Shown here in pieces: positions 1-6,331 of a DNA stretch of 9,726 bases. A program made the translations under genes and the position numbers. Where the stretch lies: assembly GCA_012522645.1 (NCBI GenBank), contig JAAYKC010000152.1, positions 1 to 9,726 on the forward strand, read 5' to 3'. The number at the start of each line of letters is the position of its first letter. Position 1 is the stretch's first letter. Source of the stretch: Thermoplasmatales archaeon (GTDB lineage Archaea > Thermoplasmatota > Thermoplasmata > Methanomassiliicoccales > Methanomethylophilaceae). The notes beneath the pieces were generated by a model, which did no database searches, was not told the origin of the DNA, and worked only from the letters and a program-made list of their open reading frames with translations.

Positions 1-14
1 AGCCTACTAATTTT
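1..14 (+). repeat. Left copy of 14-nt direct repeat
   Basis: The first 14 bases, agcctactaatttt, recur exactly and in the same orientation at 9357-9370. At the right end the copy is the third unit of an array of AAGGCCA-containing repeats, so the left copy probably continues upstream of the window as part of a similar insertion-sequence end. The match is direct; the mobile-element reading is inference. Confidence 0.6.
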
Positions 15-19
15 TCGTA

Positions 20-164
20 GCAGACAGGGGGGACGTTTCACTTGTCTCCTTTTCAGCAGGTGCTCTGGGGGGACAGAGGGACTGACCGTTTGGGCGGAGC
101 GAAGCGGAGAGACGGAACCTGCGCTGAAGCGCGCAGTCGTAGGGGCCGACGTCTCTGTCGGCCC
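20..164. repeat. GC-rich palindromic repeat cluster
   Basis: This stretch is far richer in G+C than the genes and is full of small palindromes. GGGGAC (29-34) can pair with GTCTCC across a 9-nt loop (one G-T pair). A second G-run followed by GACAGAGGGAC lies at about 69-81. GCGC-TGAA-GCGC is at 121-132. GGGCCGAC (143-150) and GTCGGCCC (157-164) form a perfect 8-bp stem with a 6-nt loop. The last hairpin resembles GTAGGGGC...GCCC intergenic repeats that I recall from gut Clostridia. A minus-strand open frame crosses the region (7-204), but its Arg/Pro-rich translation looks like a by-product of the repeats. I call no gene here. Confidence 0.5.
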
Positions 165-231
165 GGGGGATTAGGAATGTTATTGCTGACCACTTGCCCC
201 CCACATTTCGGCATCGAATAAAAAATACTAA

Positions 232-237
232 TATAAT
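232..237 (+). promoter_or_regulatory. Perfect TATAAT -10 box, weak -35
   Basis: A consensus TATAAT lies in an AT-rich stretch 94 nt before an intrinsic terminator. No convincing -35 exists at 16-18 nt upstream; the best candidate (TTCGGC at 207-212) is 19 nt away. If it is used, transcription would start near 244 and give a leader or small RNA of about 110 nt ending at the 331-352 terminator. Confidence 0.3.
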
Positions 238-330
238 TAAAAGGAAATCAGGGAATCAGAGAGAATGTTTAACATGATTGTAAAAAGCCTTTTCATAGCA
301 ATGATTTTAACGTTACCAATATATCAGGAG

Positions 331-352
331 AACTGCCGGGTGGCAGTTTTTT
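331..352 (+). terminator. Strong rho-independent terminator
   Basis: AACTGCC (331-337), loop GGGT (338-341) and GGCAGTT (342-348) form a perfect 7-bp stem running straight into a T tract (347-352). It points along the + strand and lies 185 nt before the methyltransferase start. It therefore either ends a transcript arriving from the left or acts as an attenuator or small-RNA terminator ahead of the first operon. Confidence 0.8.
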
Positions 353-523
353 GTGTGTGGGAGTTGCGAACAATTAAATGAAATTGTTGCTAACCTAAAT
401 AATTTCTCGCCGGAATTCTTGCGTGAAGGGAAAACCCAGTGGGATTGTCTGCATTCTTCCCGGATAATTGTGGGGGAAAGTCAAAGGCTTCAGATTTTTG
501 CCGGAAAATACATTTATAGATGA
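353..523 (+). CDS. Possible small ORF upstream of the methyltransferase
   Basis: A 56-codon frame opens with GTG at 353, just after the terminator T tract, and ends with TGA at 521-523. The product would be a soluble, mixed-composition peptide (CGSCEQLNEIVANLN near the N-terminus, IFAGKYIYR at the C-terminus). I recognise no domain. In its favour, the stop overlaps the start of the Shine-Dalgarno region of the methyltransferase, and the 13-nt gap to that ATG equals the gap between the methyltransferase and the next gene. Against it, the start is GTG with only a weak GGTGG-like site upstream, there is no in-frame ATG, and a terminator hairpin lies directly before it. It could be the 3' remnant of a decayed gene or chance open sequence. 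Confidence 0.25.
   Translation: MCGSCEQLNEIVANLNNFSPEFLREGKTQWDCLHSSRIIVGESQRLQIFAGKYIYR
369..388. promoter_or_regulatory. Possible operator palindrome
   Basis: AACAATT (369-375) and AATTGTT (382-388) form a perfect 7-bp inverted repeat around a 6-nt spacer, the size of a dimeric repressor site. A weak promoter could overlap it (TTAAAT at 374-379, AATAAT at 398-403, 18-nt spacer). No regulator gene in the window can be assigned to it. Confidence 0.25.
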
Positions 524-536
524 AGGATGATTAGAT

Positions 537-1448
537 ATGGAAATAGTATCATACAGAAAATATTATAAAACAAGATTTGGAGAAATGTATTTTGGTAAAT
601 GTGAGGATGTTCTGCTGGATTATTTGTCTAGACCTGATTTCAAACCCATAAACTTACTATTTACTTCTCCACCGTTTCCGCTTAATCGTGCCAAGCGATA
701 TGGTAACATGACCGGGAAAGACTATCTGGAATGGATTGGGATGTTGGGGCCGATTTTTAAAAGACTTTTGGCTACCGATGGCTCTATTGTATTTGAATTG
801 GGAAATGCTTGGGAACCGGGAGTCCCGGCACATTCAACTTTGCCAATTGAGGCATTGCTGGAGCTTAAAAAAAGTGGAGATTTTTCTTTATGTCAAGAAT
901 TCATATACTACAACCCAGCAAAACTTCCATCTCCTATCGAATGGGTAAACAAAAGAAGAATCAGAGTTAAGGATTCATTTACAAGACTTTGGTGGCTATC
1001 AAATAGTCCGTATCCAAAGGCTAATAATCATAATGTTAAAGAAGAATACAGTCAGCAAATGAAAAAGCTGATCAAAAGCGGGAAATATAATTCGGGTAAA
1101 CGACCATCCGAATACGTCATTGGAGAAAGCTCTTTTTCGAAAAATAATGGTGGGGCAATCCCCTCGAATGTATTAATAGCGTCCAATACAAATTCCAAGG
1201 ATGATTATTTACGATATTGCAAAGATAATGAATTAGAAATCCATCCTGCTAGGATGCCAAAAGAAATTGTTGGTTTTTTCATAAAGTTTTTAACAGATGA
1301 AAACGATCTCATACTTGACCCATTTGCTGGGAGCAATACAACTGGAAATGAAGCGGAAAAACTAAAACGGCAGTGGATGTCAATCGAAGCATCGGAAAAT
1401 TATATTAAAGGATCAATAGGTAGATTTCAGAGCGCGCAGCTTTTATGA
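537..1448 (+). CDS. DNA methyltransferase, beta class, N4-cytosine type
   Basis: A 303-residue SAM-dependent DNA methyltransferase of the N6-adenine/N4-cytosine family. Catalytic motif IV is TSPPF (residues 43-47) near the N-terminus, and the SAM-binding motif DPFAGSNTTG (261-270) is near the C-terminus. This IV-to-I order defines the beta class, and S-P-P favours N4-methylcytosine over N6-methyladenine. The middle (about 125-235), including NPAKLPSPIEWVN and an RIRVKDSFTRLWWL stretch, would hold the target-recognition region; HPARMP (236-241) is a usual family motif. AAGGATGA (523-530) supports the ATG at 537. It is the first clear gene of a four-gene operon, 13 nt before the next. No standard restriction endonuclease accompanies it, so it probably marks self DNA for the three downstream proteins (inference). 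The recognition sequence cannot be read from the protein. Confidence 0.92.
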   Translation: MEIVSYRKYYKTRFGEMYFGKCEDVLLDYLSRPDFKPINLLFTSPPFPLNRAKRYGNMTGKDYLEWIGMLGPIFKRLLATDGSIVFELGNAWEPGVPAHSTLPIEALLELKKSGDFSLCQEFIYYNPAKLPSPIEWVNKRRIRVKDSFTRLWWLSNSPYPKANNHNVKEEYSQQMKKLIKSGKYNSGKRPSEYVIGESSFSKNNGGAIPSNVLIASNTNSKDDYLRYCKDNELEIHPARMPKEIVGFFIKFLTDENDLILDPFAGSNTTGNEAEKLKRQWMSIEASENYIKGSIGRFQSAQLL

Positions 1449-1461
1449 GGGGGGACTAATA

Positions 1462-2415
1462 ATGTCAGATATTCTAAATGACGATTTTTTGATAAAGATT
1501 GTTGAGGAATCTTTTGATATTGAAAAACTAAAACAAATCATTCATGAGATGTCCATTACTGCATGGGGTAATAGGATCGAACGCCCACACCTGGACCGAT
1601 GGCTTAGAAATTTTGACGGAAGTGTTTTGCGCAATGAGGGTGTTGAGAAAAAGATTGCTTTGTGGTTGCTTATCAATTTTACGTTTTACTCAGATAAAGA
1701 GATTCGTGCGTTGTGTAGATATATGTACGAGGATTACATACATAGCAAGTTATTACAATACGATTCTGTTGGATTCATGAGCAAAGATTCCATTACAAAG
1801 AAGATACAACACATAATTGACTCCACAGTATTTCTTCCCTTGGGCAATCCAAGTGAAAGTGGGACTAATATTCTATATTTCTTTCGGCAAGAAAATGGAT
1901 TGTCAAAGCAGTCATTTGTGTTAAGTGATGGGGTGGAATACGAAAACGCGGTTTTTATCGATGACGTAACGATTTCGGGTTCTCAAGCAAGTTTGTATAT
2001 TAAGGATAAATGCTTTAATACTAAGAATAATTTTATACTTACTTTCATTGCTACAGATGAAGCGATACAATATTTAAGTCAAGAACAGACTGAATTTAAG
2101 CTTATATATTCAATTTTACTTGATGATAGAAGTAAGTGTTTTTCAACTAATTCATTTGTTTTTTCTGGTATTAGAAGTGGATGCATATTATCGCTTGCAA
2201 AGAAAATGTGTGAAGGTTATGGAAATCTAATTTTCCCTTCCAATCCTTTGGGTTTTGGTAATGGTCAGTACTTATTTGGCTTTTTTTATAATACTCCGGA
2301 TAATACTTTACCTATAATTTGGGGAAATGTCGGGAAATGGATGCCGATTTTTCCTCGTTATGATAAAAAATATGGACAAAGTGAGGCGGATATTAATGAA
2401 TCCAAATATTATTGA
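1462..2415 (+). CDS. Phosphoribosyltransferase-fold protein (PRTase-CE-like)
   Basis: A 317-residue protein whose clearest feature is a type I phosphoribosyltransferase PRPP loop, VFIDDVTISGSQ (about residues 164-175): hydrophobic strand, two acidic residues, then the T-x-S-G-S turn. An N-terminal helical region of about 120 residues precedes it, and aromatic/Gly-rich C-terminal strands follow (PLGFGNGQYLFGFFY). It is longer than a normal purine or pyrimidine salvage PRTase and no nucleotide-metabolism gene adjoins it. The pattern and neighbours fit the conflict-associated PRTase group that I recall being paired with ORC/CDC6-like ATPases. GAGGGGGG about 8 nt before the ATG is a strong ribosome binding site. 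The end overlaps the proposed start of the ATPase by 20 nt, indicating translational coupling. Substrate unknown: it may transfer ribose-phosphate, act as a nucleotide-binding sensor, or be an effector. Confidence 0.8.
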   Translation: MSDILNDDFLIKIVEESFDIEKLKQIIHEMSITAWGNRIERPHLDRWLRNFDGSVLRNEGVEKKIALWLLINFTFYSDKEIRALCRYMYEDYIHSKLLQYDSVGFMSKDSITKKIQHIIDSTVFLPLGNPSESGTNILYFFRQENGLSKQSFVLSDGVEYENAVFIDDVTISGSQASLYIKDKCFNTKNNFILTFIATDEAIQYLSQEQTEFKLIYSILLDDRSKCFSTNSFVFSGIRSGCILSLAKKMCEGYGNLIFPSNPLGFGNGQYLFGFFYNTPDNTLPIIWGNVGKWMPIFPRYDKKYGQSEADINESKYY

Positions 2416-4420
2416 TAATCCATTTACGCAGTGTACGGCTAGAGATATGCAATATGATGAAGTACTTGCATATTGGTGCGACCCATTTAAGTCATATAAA
2501 TTAGATGATACAGAGCTTTTCACAAGCAAGACCCCTATATTCATTGAAGGTGCGCGAGGTTCTGGTAAGACGATGATTTTGAAATATTTATCTTACCATT
2601 GTCAGAAATATATTGCATTAAACAACGGACATACTAATTTACTAAATTATTTCCAAGAAAAAAAGAATATAGGGATATATTTGCGGTATAAAGAAGATTT
2701 TGTAAACATGTTCTCTTCACTTGCATGTACAAATGATATTAAAAGAATGTTATTTTCGTATTATTTTGAGTTGCTCATATGCCGAGAAATAATTCAAATA
2801 ATAAATGATTTATTTGAGTCATCTGTTTTGGGGGAAAATAAAGCAAATTATTTAGATTTACTCAATAATCTTTCTAAACATATTCCTTTAAAATTAACAA
2901 ATCTAAAAGAATTAACAGATTATTTTAATAAACAACTGATGAGTCTTGATCAGTGGGTTAAAAACTCAAGATATTTTGAGAACTCTGAAGAAGAATTAAT
3001 TAAAATAGTTAAGACAAATGTTATTAGCTCCATAATTAAAATAATATGTGACACAATTCCTCAATTAAAAGATGTATTGTTTTTAATTATAATCGATGAA
3101 TACGAAAATGCTAAAGAGTACCAGAAAAATATAAACACGTACATTAAAAAGGTTGATGAGGCTGAAAATATAACCTACCGGATTGGCATGCGAATAGAAG
3201 GGATGTCAAGATATGATACGGATATGGGTAATGAGATTCTTCAAGTAGATAGAGATTATTTGCTTAAAAAGCTTGTTTTTCGTGATAACAGTACTTATAA
3301 GCTTTTTTTAAAGGTAATTTCGGAGAAGAGACTGAAGACAAGCAAATTTTTTAGTTCTTATGAAATTACTGATATTGAAACGATACTAGGGAAATCCGAG
3401 GATGTTGAGAAGGAAGCCCTTGATGTAGTTCAAAATAGTCCGTATGGGATAACAAAACACTTTGAGCTTTTAGAGGGTTCTATGAATAAAAAGGATTACG
3501 CACAAGCCATACAAAGGCTCAGTTATCCAAAAAATCCATTGCTTGAGATGCTTAATATAATATGGGTTTTACGAGGCGTGCCAGTTGATGAGACTCAAAA
3601 ACAAATGAATGAATATATTGCAGGAAAAGTTGAAAAAAACTCAAAATATAAAAGAGATTATGTTGATAAGTATAAGTATCAACTCTTGTTTATTTTGTTG
3701 AATATTTATAAGCGAAATCAAAAGTTGAAAAAGCTATATTATAGCTTCAATACATTCGCTTTTTTATCTACCGGTTCTGTTAATGACTTTATAAGTTTAT
3801 GTAGAAATACTTTTTATGAATTGGATAAAAGTTATTATGATAAGATAGATAGCTATCCTATGATACCGCCAGTTTTGCAAACTAATGGTGCTGCTAAGAC
3901 TGCATTTGAGCAACTGGGAAAAATTAAGGCTAATGATGAGAATGGATTACAAATGTATACTTTTGTCATGAATTTGGGGAATTGGTTTTCCCAGTTTCAT
4001 AAAGATGCTTCTGCCAAATATCCCGAAACAAATCAATTTGCTTTCGAAAATGATGCGGAAATCGAATCACGTTTGTTACTAAGACAGTGTTTAAAAAGCA
4101 TGCTAAAGTGGGGGGCCCTCGTAAAGAAGCAAAAAATCCAAAGTATATCTATTGGTAGAAGAAAAGGAAACGTCTATTATCTTAATCATATTTTTGCTCC
4201 TTTATTCAATATTTCCTACCGTATTAGGGGAGGTTATAATCCCGTTTTGCCTACTGAACTATTTGAACAAATGTTGTTTAACTCTATGGAAGTAAAAGAT
4301 ATTGAAAAATACTTTGTTGATCGCAAAAAGGATAAAAGACCCAAAAAATCTATGGAGGCTAAAACGGAAAGTGATGAAATACAACTGAGTTTATTTGGTG
4401 AGGAGATAGAAGATGAATAG
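2396..4420 (+). CDS. ORC/CDC6-like AAA+ ATPase with clamp-binding motif
   Basis: A P-loop ATPase of 674 residues from the preferred start. Walker A is GARGSGKT (52-59). Walker B is LFLIIIDEYE (228-237, D234 and E235), and a sensor-1-like strand YRIGMRIEGM follows at 261-270. About 165 mostly helical residues separate the two Walker motifs. The C-terminal half is helical with a basic patch near the end. The open frame begins at an ATG at 2327, but I prefer the ATG at 2396: it has GAGGCGG about 8 nt upstream, it gives a short 20-nt overlap with the PRTase gene, and the 23 extra residues are merely PRTase sequence read in another frame. The C-terminus has QLSLF followed by an acidic tail. ORC/CDC6 kinship rests on motif spacing and gene context; a STAND-like ATPase is the alternative. 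It overlaps the next gene by 8 nt. Confidence 0.8.
   Translation: MNPNIIDNPFTQCTARDMQYDEVLAYWCDPFKSYKLDDTELFTSKTPIFIEGARGSGKTMILKYLSYHCQKYIALNNGHTNLLNYFQEKKNIGIYLRYKEDFVNMFSSLACTNDIKRMLFSYYFELLICREIIQIINDLFESSVLGENKANYLDLLNNLSKHIPLKLTNLKELTDYFNKQLMSLDQWVKNSRYFENSEEELIKIVKTNVISSIIKIICDTIPQLKDVLFLIIIDEYENAKEYQKNINTYIKKVDEAENITYRIGMRIEGMSRYDTDMGNEILQVDRDYLLKKLVFRDNSTYKLFLKVISEKRLKTSKFFSSYEITDIETILGKSEDVEKEALDVVQNSPYGITKHFELLEGSMNKKDYAQAIQRLSYPKNPLLEMLNIIWVLRGVPVDETQKQMNEYIAGKVEKNSKYKRDYVDKYKYQLLFILLNIYKRNQKLKKLYYSFNTFAFLSTGSVNDFISLCRNTFYELDKSYYDKIDSYPMIPPVLQTNGAAKTAFEQLGKIKANDENGLQMYTFVMNLGNWFSQFHKDASAKYPETNQFAFENDAEIESRLLLRQCLKSMLKWGALVKKQKIQSISIGRRKGNVYYLNHIFAPLFNISYRIRGGYNPVLPTELFEQMLFNSMEVKDIEKYFVDRKKDKRPKKSMEAKTESDEIQLSLFGEEIEDE
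4382..4396 (+). other. Encoded sliding-clamp-binding motif QLSLF
   Basis: Codons CAA CTG AGT TTA TTT near the end of the ATPase encode QLSLF, an exact match to the canonical bacterial beta-clamp (DnaN) binding pentapeptide QL(S/D)LF. It lies eight residues from the C-terminus, after a charged low-complexity linker, where such motifs are usually found in clamp partners. Binding itself is inference. Confidence 0.65.
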
Positions 4421-5399
4421 ATTATATAAAATGTATGAATTAGAAGCAGACAAAGTTAACTTGCCCCTAAAATTAGACTATTTTCTTATTGCTGCTAACA
4501 GTGACCAACGCTGTTATAATTCTTTATCCTTATTATTGGATTATAATTGTAACATAGAAAATATAGTATTATTTGATTATCAAAAGTTGAGACCAAAACC
4601 GAAAGACATTAATGGTGTGATTACTCCCAATTTAGAAATACTAGAAGAAAATTATAACAATTACAAGAATTTTAACCCCACAGTAAACCATCCTTGTGTT
4701 AAAGATGATGACGATGTTAATTTTATGGCTACAATGACATTATCAGAAAATACACAGATTGGGATTGATATTACTGGTTTTACAGTTCCTGATGTTTTCA
4801 GGATTTTATACATTTTAAAAGAGCTTAAGAAAATCCGCAGTCTGTATGTGTACTATACAGAACCTCAACATTATATATTCAAAGAGAATATTTTTAATAA
4901 ATATGAACATTTATTAGGAGAGAGCATCTATAAGCCAGTGCCAGAGTATTTTACGGTAGGTAGTTATGAAAGAGAGTTGCTTGTTTTTTTCTTAGGATTT
5001 GATTTATTAAGGTCAAATTATATATATGAAAAAGCCCTTCCGGACGAAGTAGTTGTTATAAATGGCTTTCCAGCGTATATTCCTAAACTTAAAGACATCA
5101 GTCTCCTTAATAACTATTCATTTTTAACAGCGCATGTAGATAATGGCCATATATTTTATACTCGTGCTAATAACCCATTTAGCGCATATAATACATTATG
5201 TGACATAAGGGGGCAATTTCCAGACTATCTATTAAACGTATGTGTTCTAGGAACAAAGCCAATGGCTCTGGGAGCCTGTTTGTTTTGTCTTGAGAATAAG
5301 GAAAACGTTAAGGTAACATATCCATATCCTCAACAGTATGCACCTAATACTACGCAGGCTCGCACCAAATCTTGGTGTTATATTATAAATTTTGATTAA
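4413..5399 (+). CDS. Rossmann-like conflict-system protein, function unknown
   Basis: A 328-residue protein with no family I can name. It alternates hydrophobic strands and helices in a Rossmann-like way: DYFLIAANS (22-30), NIVLFDY (50-56), IGIDITGF (116-123) followed by a helix and SLYVYYTEP, then LPDEVVVINGFP (209-220) and SFLTAH. Near the C-terminus, VCVLGTKPMALGACLFCL (276-293) followed by a VTYPYPQQY strand recalls the glycine-threonine-lysine loop of CARF-type ligand-binding domains. That resemblance is weak and by eye only. No membrane segment or nuclease motif is evident. The ATG overlaps the ATPase stop region by 8 nt and has AGGAGA six nt upstream, so the two are almost certainly co-translated. 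It is the last gene of the operon and a candidate sensor or effector. Confidence 0.75.
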   Translation: MNRLYKMYELEADKVNLPLKLDYFLIAANSDQRCYNSLSLLLDYNCNIENIVLFDYQKLRPKPKDINGVITPNLEILEENYNNYKNFNPTVNHPCVKDDDDVNFMATMTLSENTQIGIDITGFTVPDVFRILYILKELKKIRSLYVYYTEPQHYIFKENIFNKYEHLLGESIYKPVPEYFTVGSYERELLVFFLGFDLLRSNYIYEKALPDEVVVINGFPAYIPKLKDISLLNNYSFLTAHVDNGHIFYTRANNPFSAYNTLCDIRGQFPDYLLNVCVLGTKPMALGACLFCLENKENVKVTYPYPQQYAPNTTQARTKSWCYIINFD

Positions 5400-5457
5400 A
5401 AGAGGGGATTGAAACTGAAACTTATATTTCCTTCTTTTGTAATTTTGATCAATTTTC

Positions 5458-5486
5458 TTGTGACCATTTGCTAGAAGGTATAGAAT
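5458..5486 (+). promoter_or_regulatory. Sigma-70-type promoter for the thyX operon
   Basis: TTGTGA (5458-5463) and TAGAAT (5481-5486) are separated by exactly 17 nt and match 4/6 and 5/6 of the consensus hexamers. Transcription would start near 5493 and give a leader of about 124 nt before thyX. It lies shortly after the stop of the first operon, which suggests the second operon has its own promoter. Confidence 0.55.
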
Positions 5487-5579
5487 CATGTTGTCGTGTT
5501 TGCTATAAATGCGAAGACGACATGACATCAGTATTAGAGATGCAACCTAGAAGAACTGCTTGTATTAGAAAGCAGTTCT
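5487..5579 (+). promoter_or_regulatory. Two stem-loops in the thyX leader
   Basis: The first inverted repeat is CATGTTGTC (5487-5495) with GACGACATG (5516-5524), nine pairs including one G-T; an alternative register pairs TGTCGT (5492-5497) with ACGACA (5517-5522). The second is a perfect 10-bp stem, AGAACTGCTT (5552-5561) with AAGCAGTTCT (5570-5579), and an 8-nt loop. Neither is followed by a T tract, so these are not ordinary terminators. They may be protein- or ligand-responsive leader structures, mRNA-stabilising hairpins, or a DNA operator near the start site. Confidence 0.5.
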
Positions 5580-5616
5580 AAGGAATCTTTAAATATAATC
5601 GAGAGGACAAATTTAA

Positions 5617-6312
5617 ATGATTATAGTTAAACCTAAAGTCTTAGTACCCAAAGGAGCATTGAATCCCGATATCCTGACTAAATTGGAAAGATATACGAGG
5701 GTCTGTTACAAATCCGAAGGTAAAATGGTACCTGGAGGTAATCCGGAATTTTTGAAAAACAAAATTCATATGGGTCATGAATCAGTTATTGAACATGAGA
5801 AGGTTACAGTGATGTTTATTGTAGATCGAGGAATATCGCATGAAATCGCGAGACATAGAATTGCCTCCTACTCTCAAGAAAGCACACGGTACTGTCGGTA
5901 CAACCAAGATAAGTTCGGCAATGAGATAACAGTAATTGAGCCATACTTTTTTGTGGATGATCCTGTTGCATATAAGTATTGGTCAGATGCTTGTTTGGCT
6001 GCAGAGCAAAACTATACGGCATTGTTGGACGGTGGCCGCTCAGCCCAGGAAGCACGTTCGGTATTACCGACTTGCCTTAAAACTGAGATGGTCGCAACTT
6101 ATAATATGCGTGAATGGCGACACTTTTTCCGCTTGCGTTGTGATGCTGCTGCACACCCTCAAATGCGCCAGGTAGCTATTCCGCTGCTTCTGCTATTTAG
6201 GGAGAAGCTGCCAGTTCTATTTGAGGATATAAAGTACGATAAGAGCTTTGATGCGAGAAACTATGCGGAGATCAAAGTTACCGATGATTTATTCAACAGT
6301 GCGGAATCTTAA
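5617..6312 (+). CDS. thyX: FAD-dependent thymidylate synthase ThyX
   Basis: A 231-residue flavin-dependent thymidylate synthase, the enzyme that methylates dUMP to dTMP using methylene-tetrahydrofolate, NADPH and FAD as a homotetramer in the cytosol. The diagnostic signature RHRIASYSQESTRY spans residues 79-92, matching RHR-x7-S with the YSQES variant usual in Firmicutes. The flanking GHESVIEH (53-60) and the nucleotide-binding YNMREWRHFFRLRCD (162-176) are also present, so all expected active-site segments look intact. Length is normal. GAGAGGA at 5601-5607, nine nt before the ATG, fixes the start. The next gene begins 19 nt after the stop. Its place at the head of an operon with a kinase and a nuclease-like protein, instead of folate or nucleotide genes, is the unusual point. 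Confidence 0.95.
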   Translation: MIIVKPKVLVPKGALNPDILTKLERYTRVCYKSEGKMVPGGNPEFLKNKIHMGHESVIEHEKVTVMFIVDRGISHEIARHRIASYSQESTRYCRYNQDKFGNEITVIEPYFFVDDPVAYKYWSDACLAAEQNYTALLDGGRSAQEARSVLPTCLKTEMVATYNMREWRHFFRLRCDAAAHPQMRQVAIPLLLLFREKLPVLFEDIKYDKSFDARNYAEIKVTDDLFNSAES

Positions 6313-6331
6313 AAGAAGAACAGGTGATACG

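Noticed and set aside
7..204. Minus-strand 65-codon frame in the left repeat region
   Set aside because: It lies wholly across palindromic, GC-rich repeats. The translation is Arg/Pro-rich with no domain, and no ribosome binding site precedes it.
265..381. 38-residue hydrophobic frame starting MFNMIVKSLFIAMIL, resembling a type I toxin or leader peptide
   Set aside because: The frame reads straight through the strong terminator hairpin at 331-352, and only a poor ribosome binding site precedes it.
2327..2395. Upstream ATG extending the ATPase by 23 residues
   Set aside because: It would overlap the PRTase gene by 89 nt, while the ATG at 2396 has a better ribosome binding site and a normal short overlap.
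5387..5399. AAATTTT slippery heptamer at the end of the 328-aa gene suggesting programmed -1 frameshifting
   Set aside because: A -1 shift there meets TGA at 5393 immediately, so it could not extend the protein.
5552..5579. Perfect 10-bp stem-loop as an intrinsic terminator of the first operon
   Set aside because: No T tract follows on either strand, and it lies downstream of the predicted promoter of the next operon.
6248..6331. Upstream ATG extending the winged-helix protein by 28 residues into thyX
   Set aside because: The extension is an Arg-rich translation of thyX in another frame, and AGGTGA precedes the ATG at 6332.
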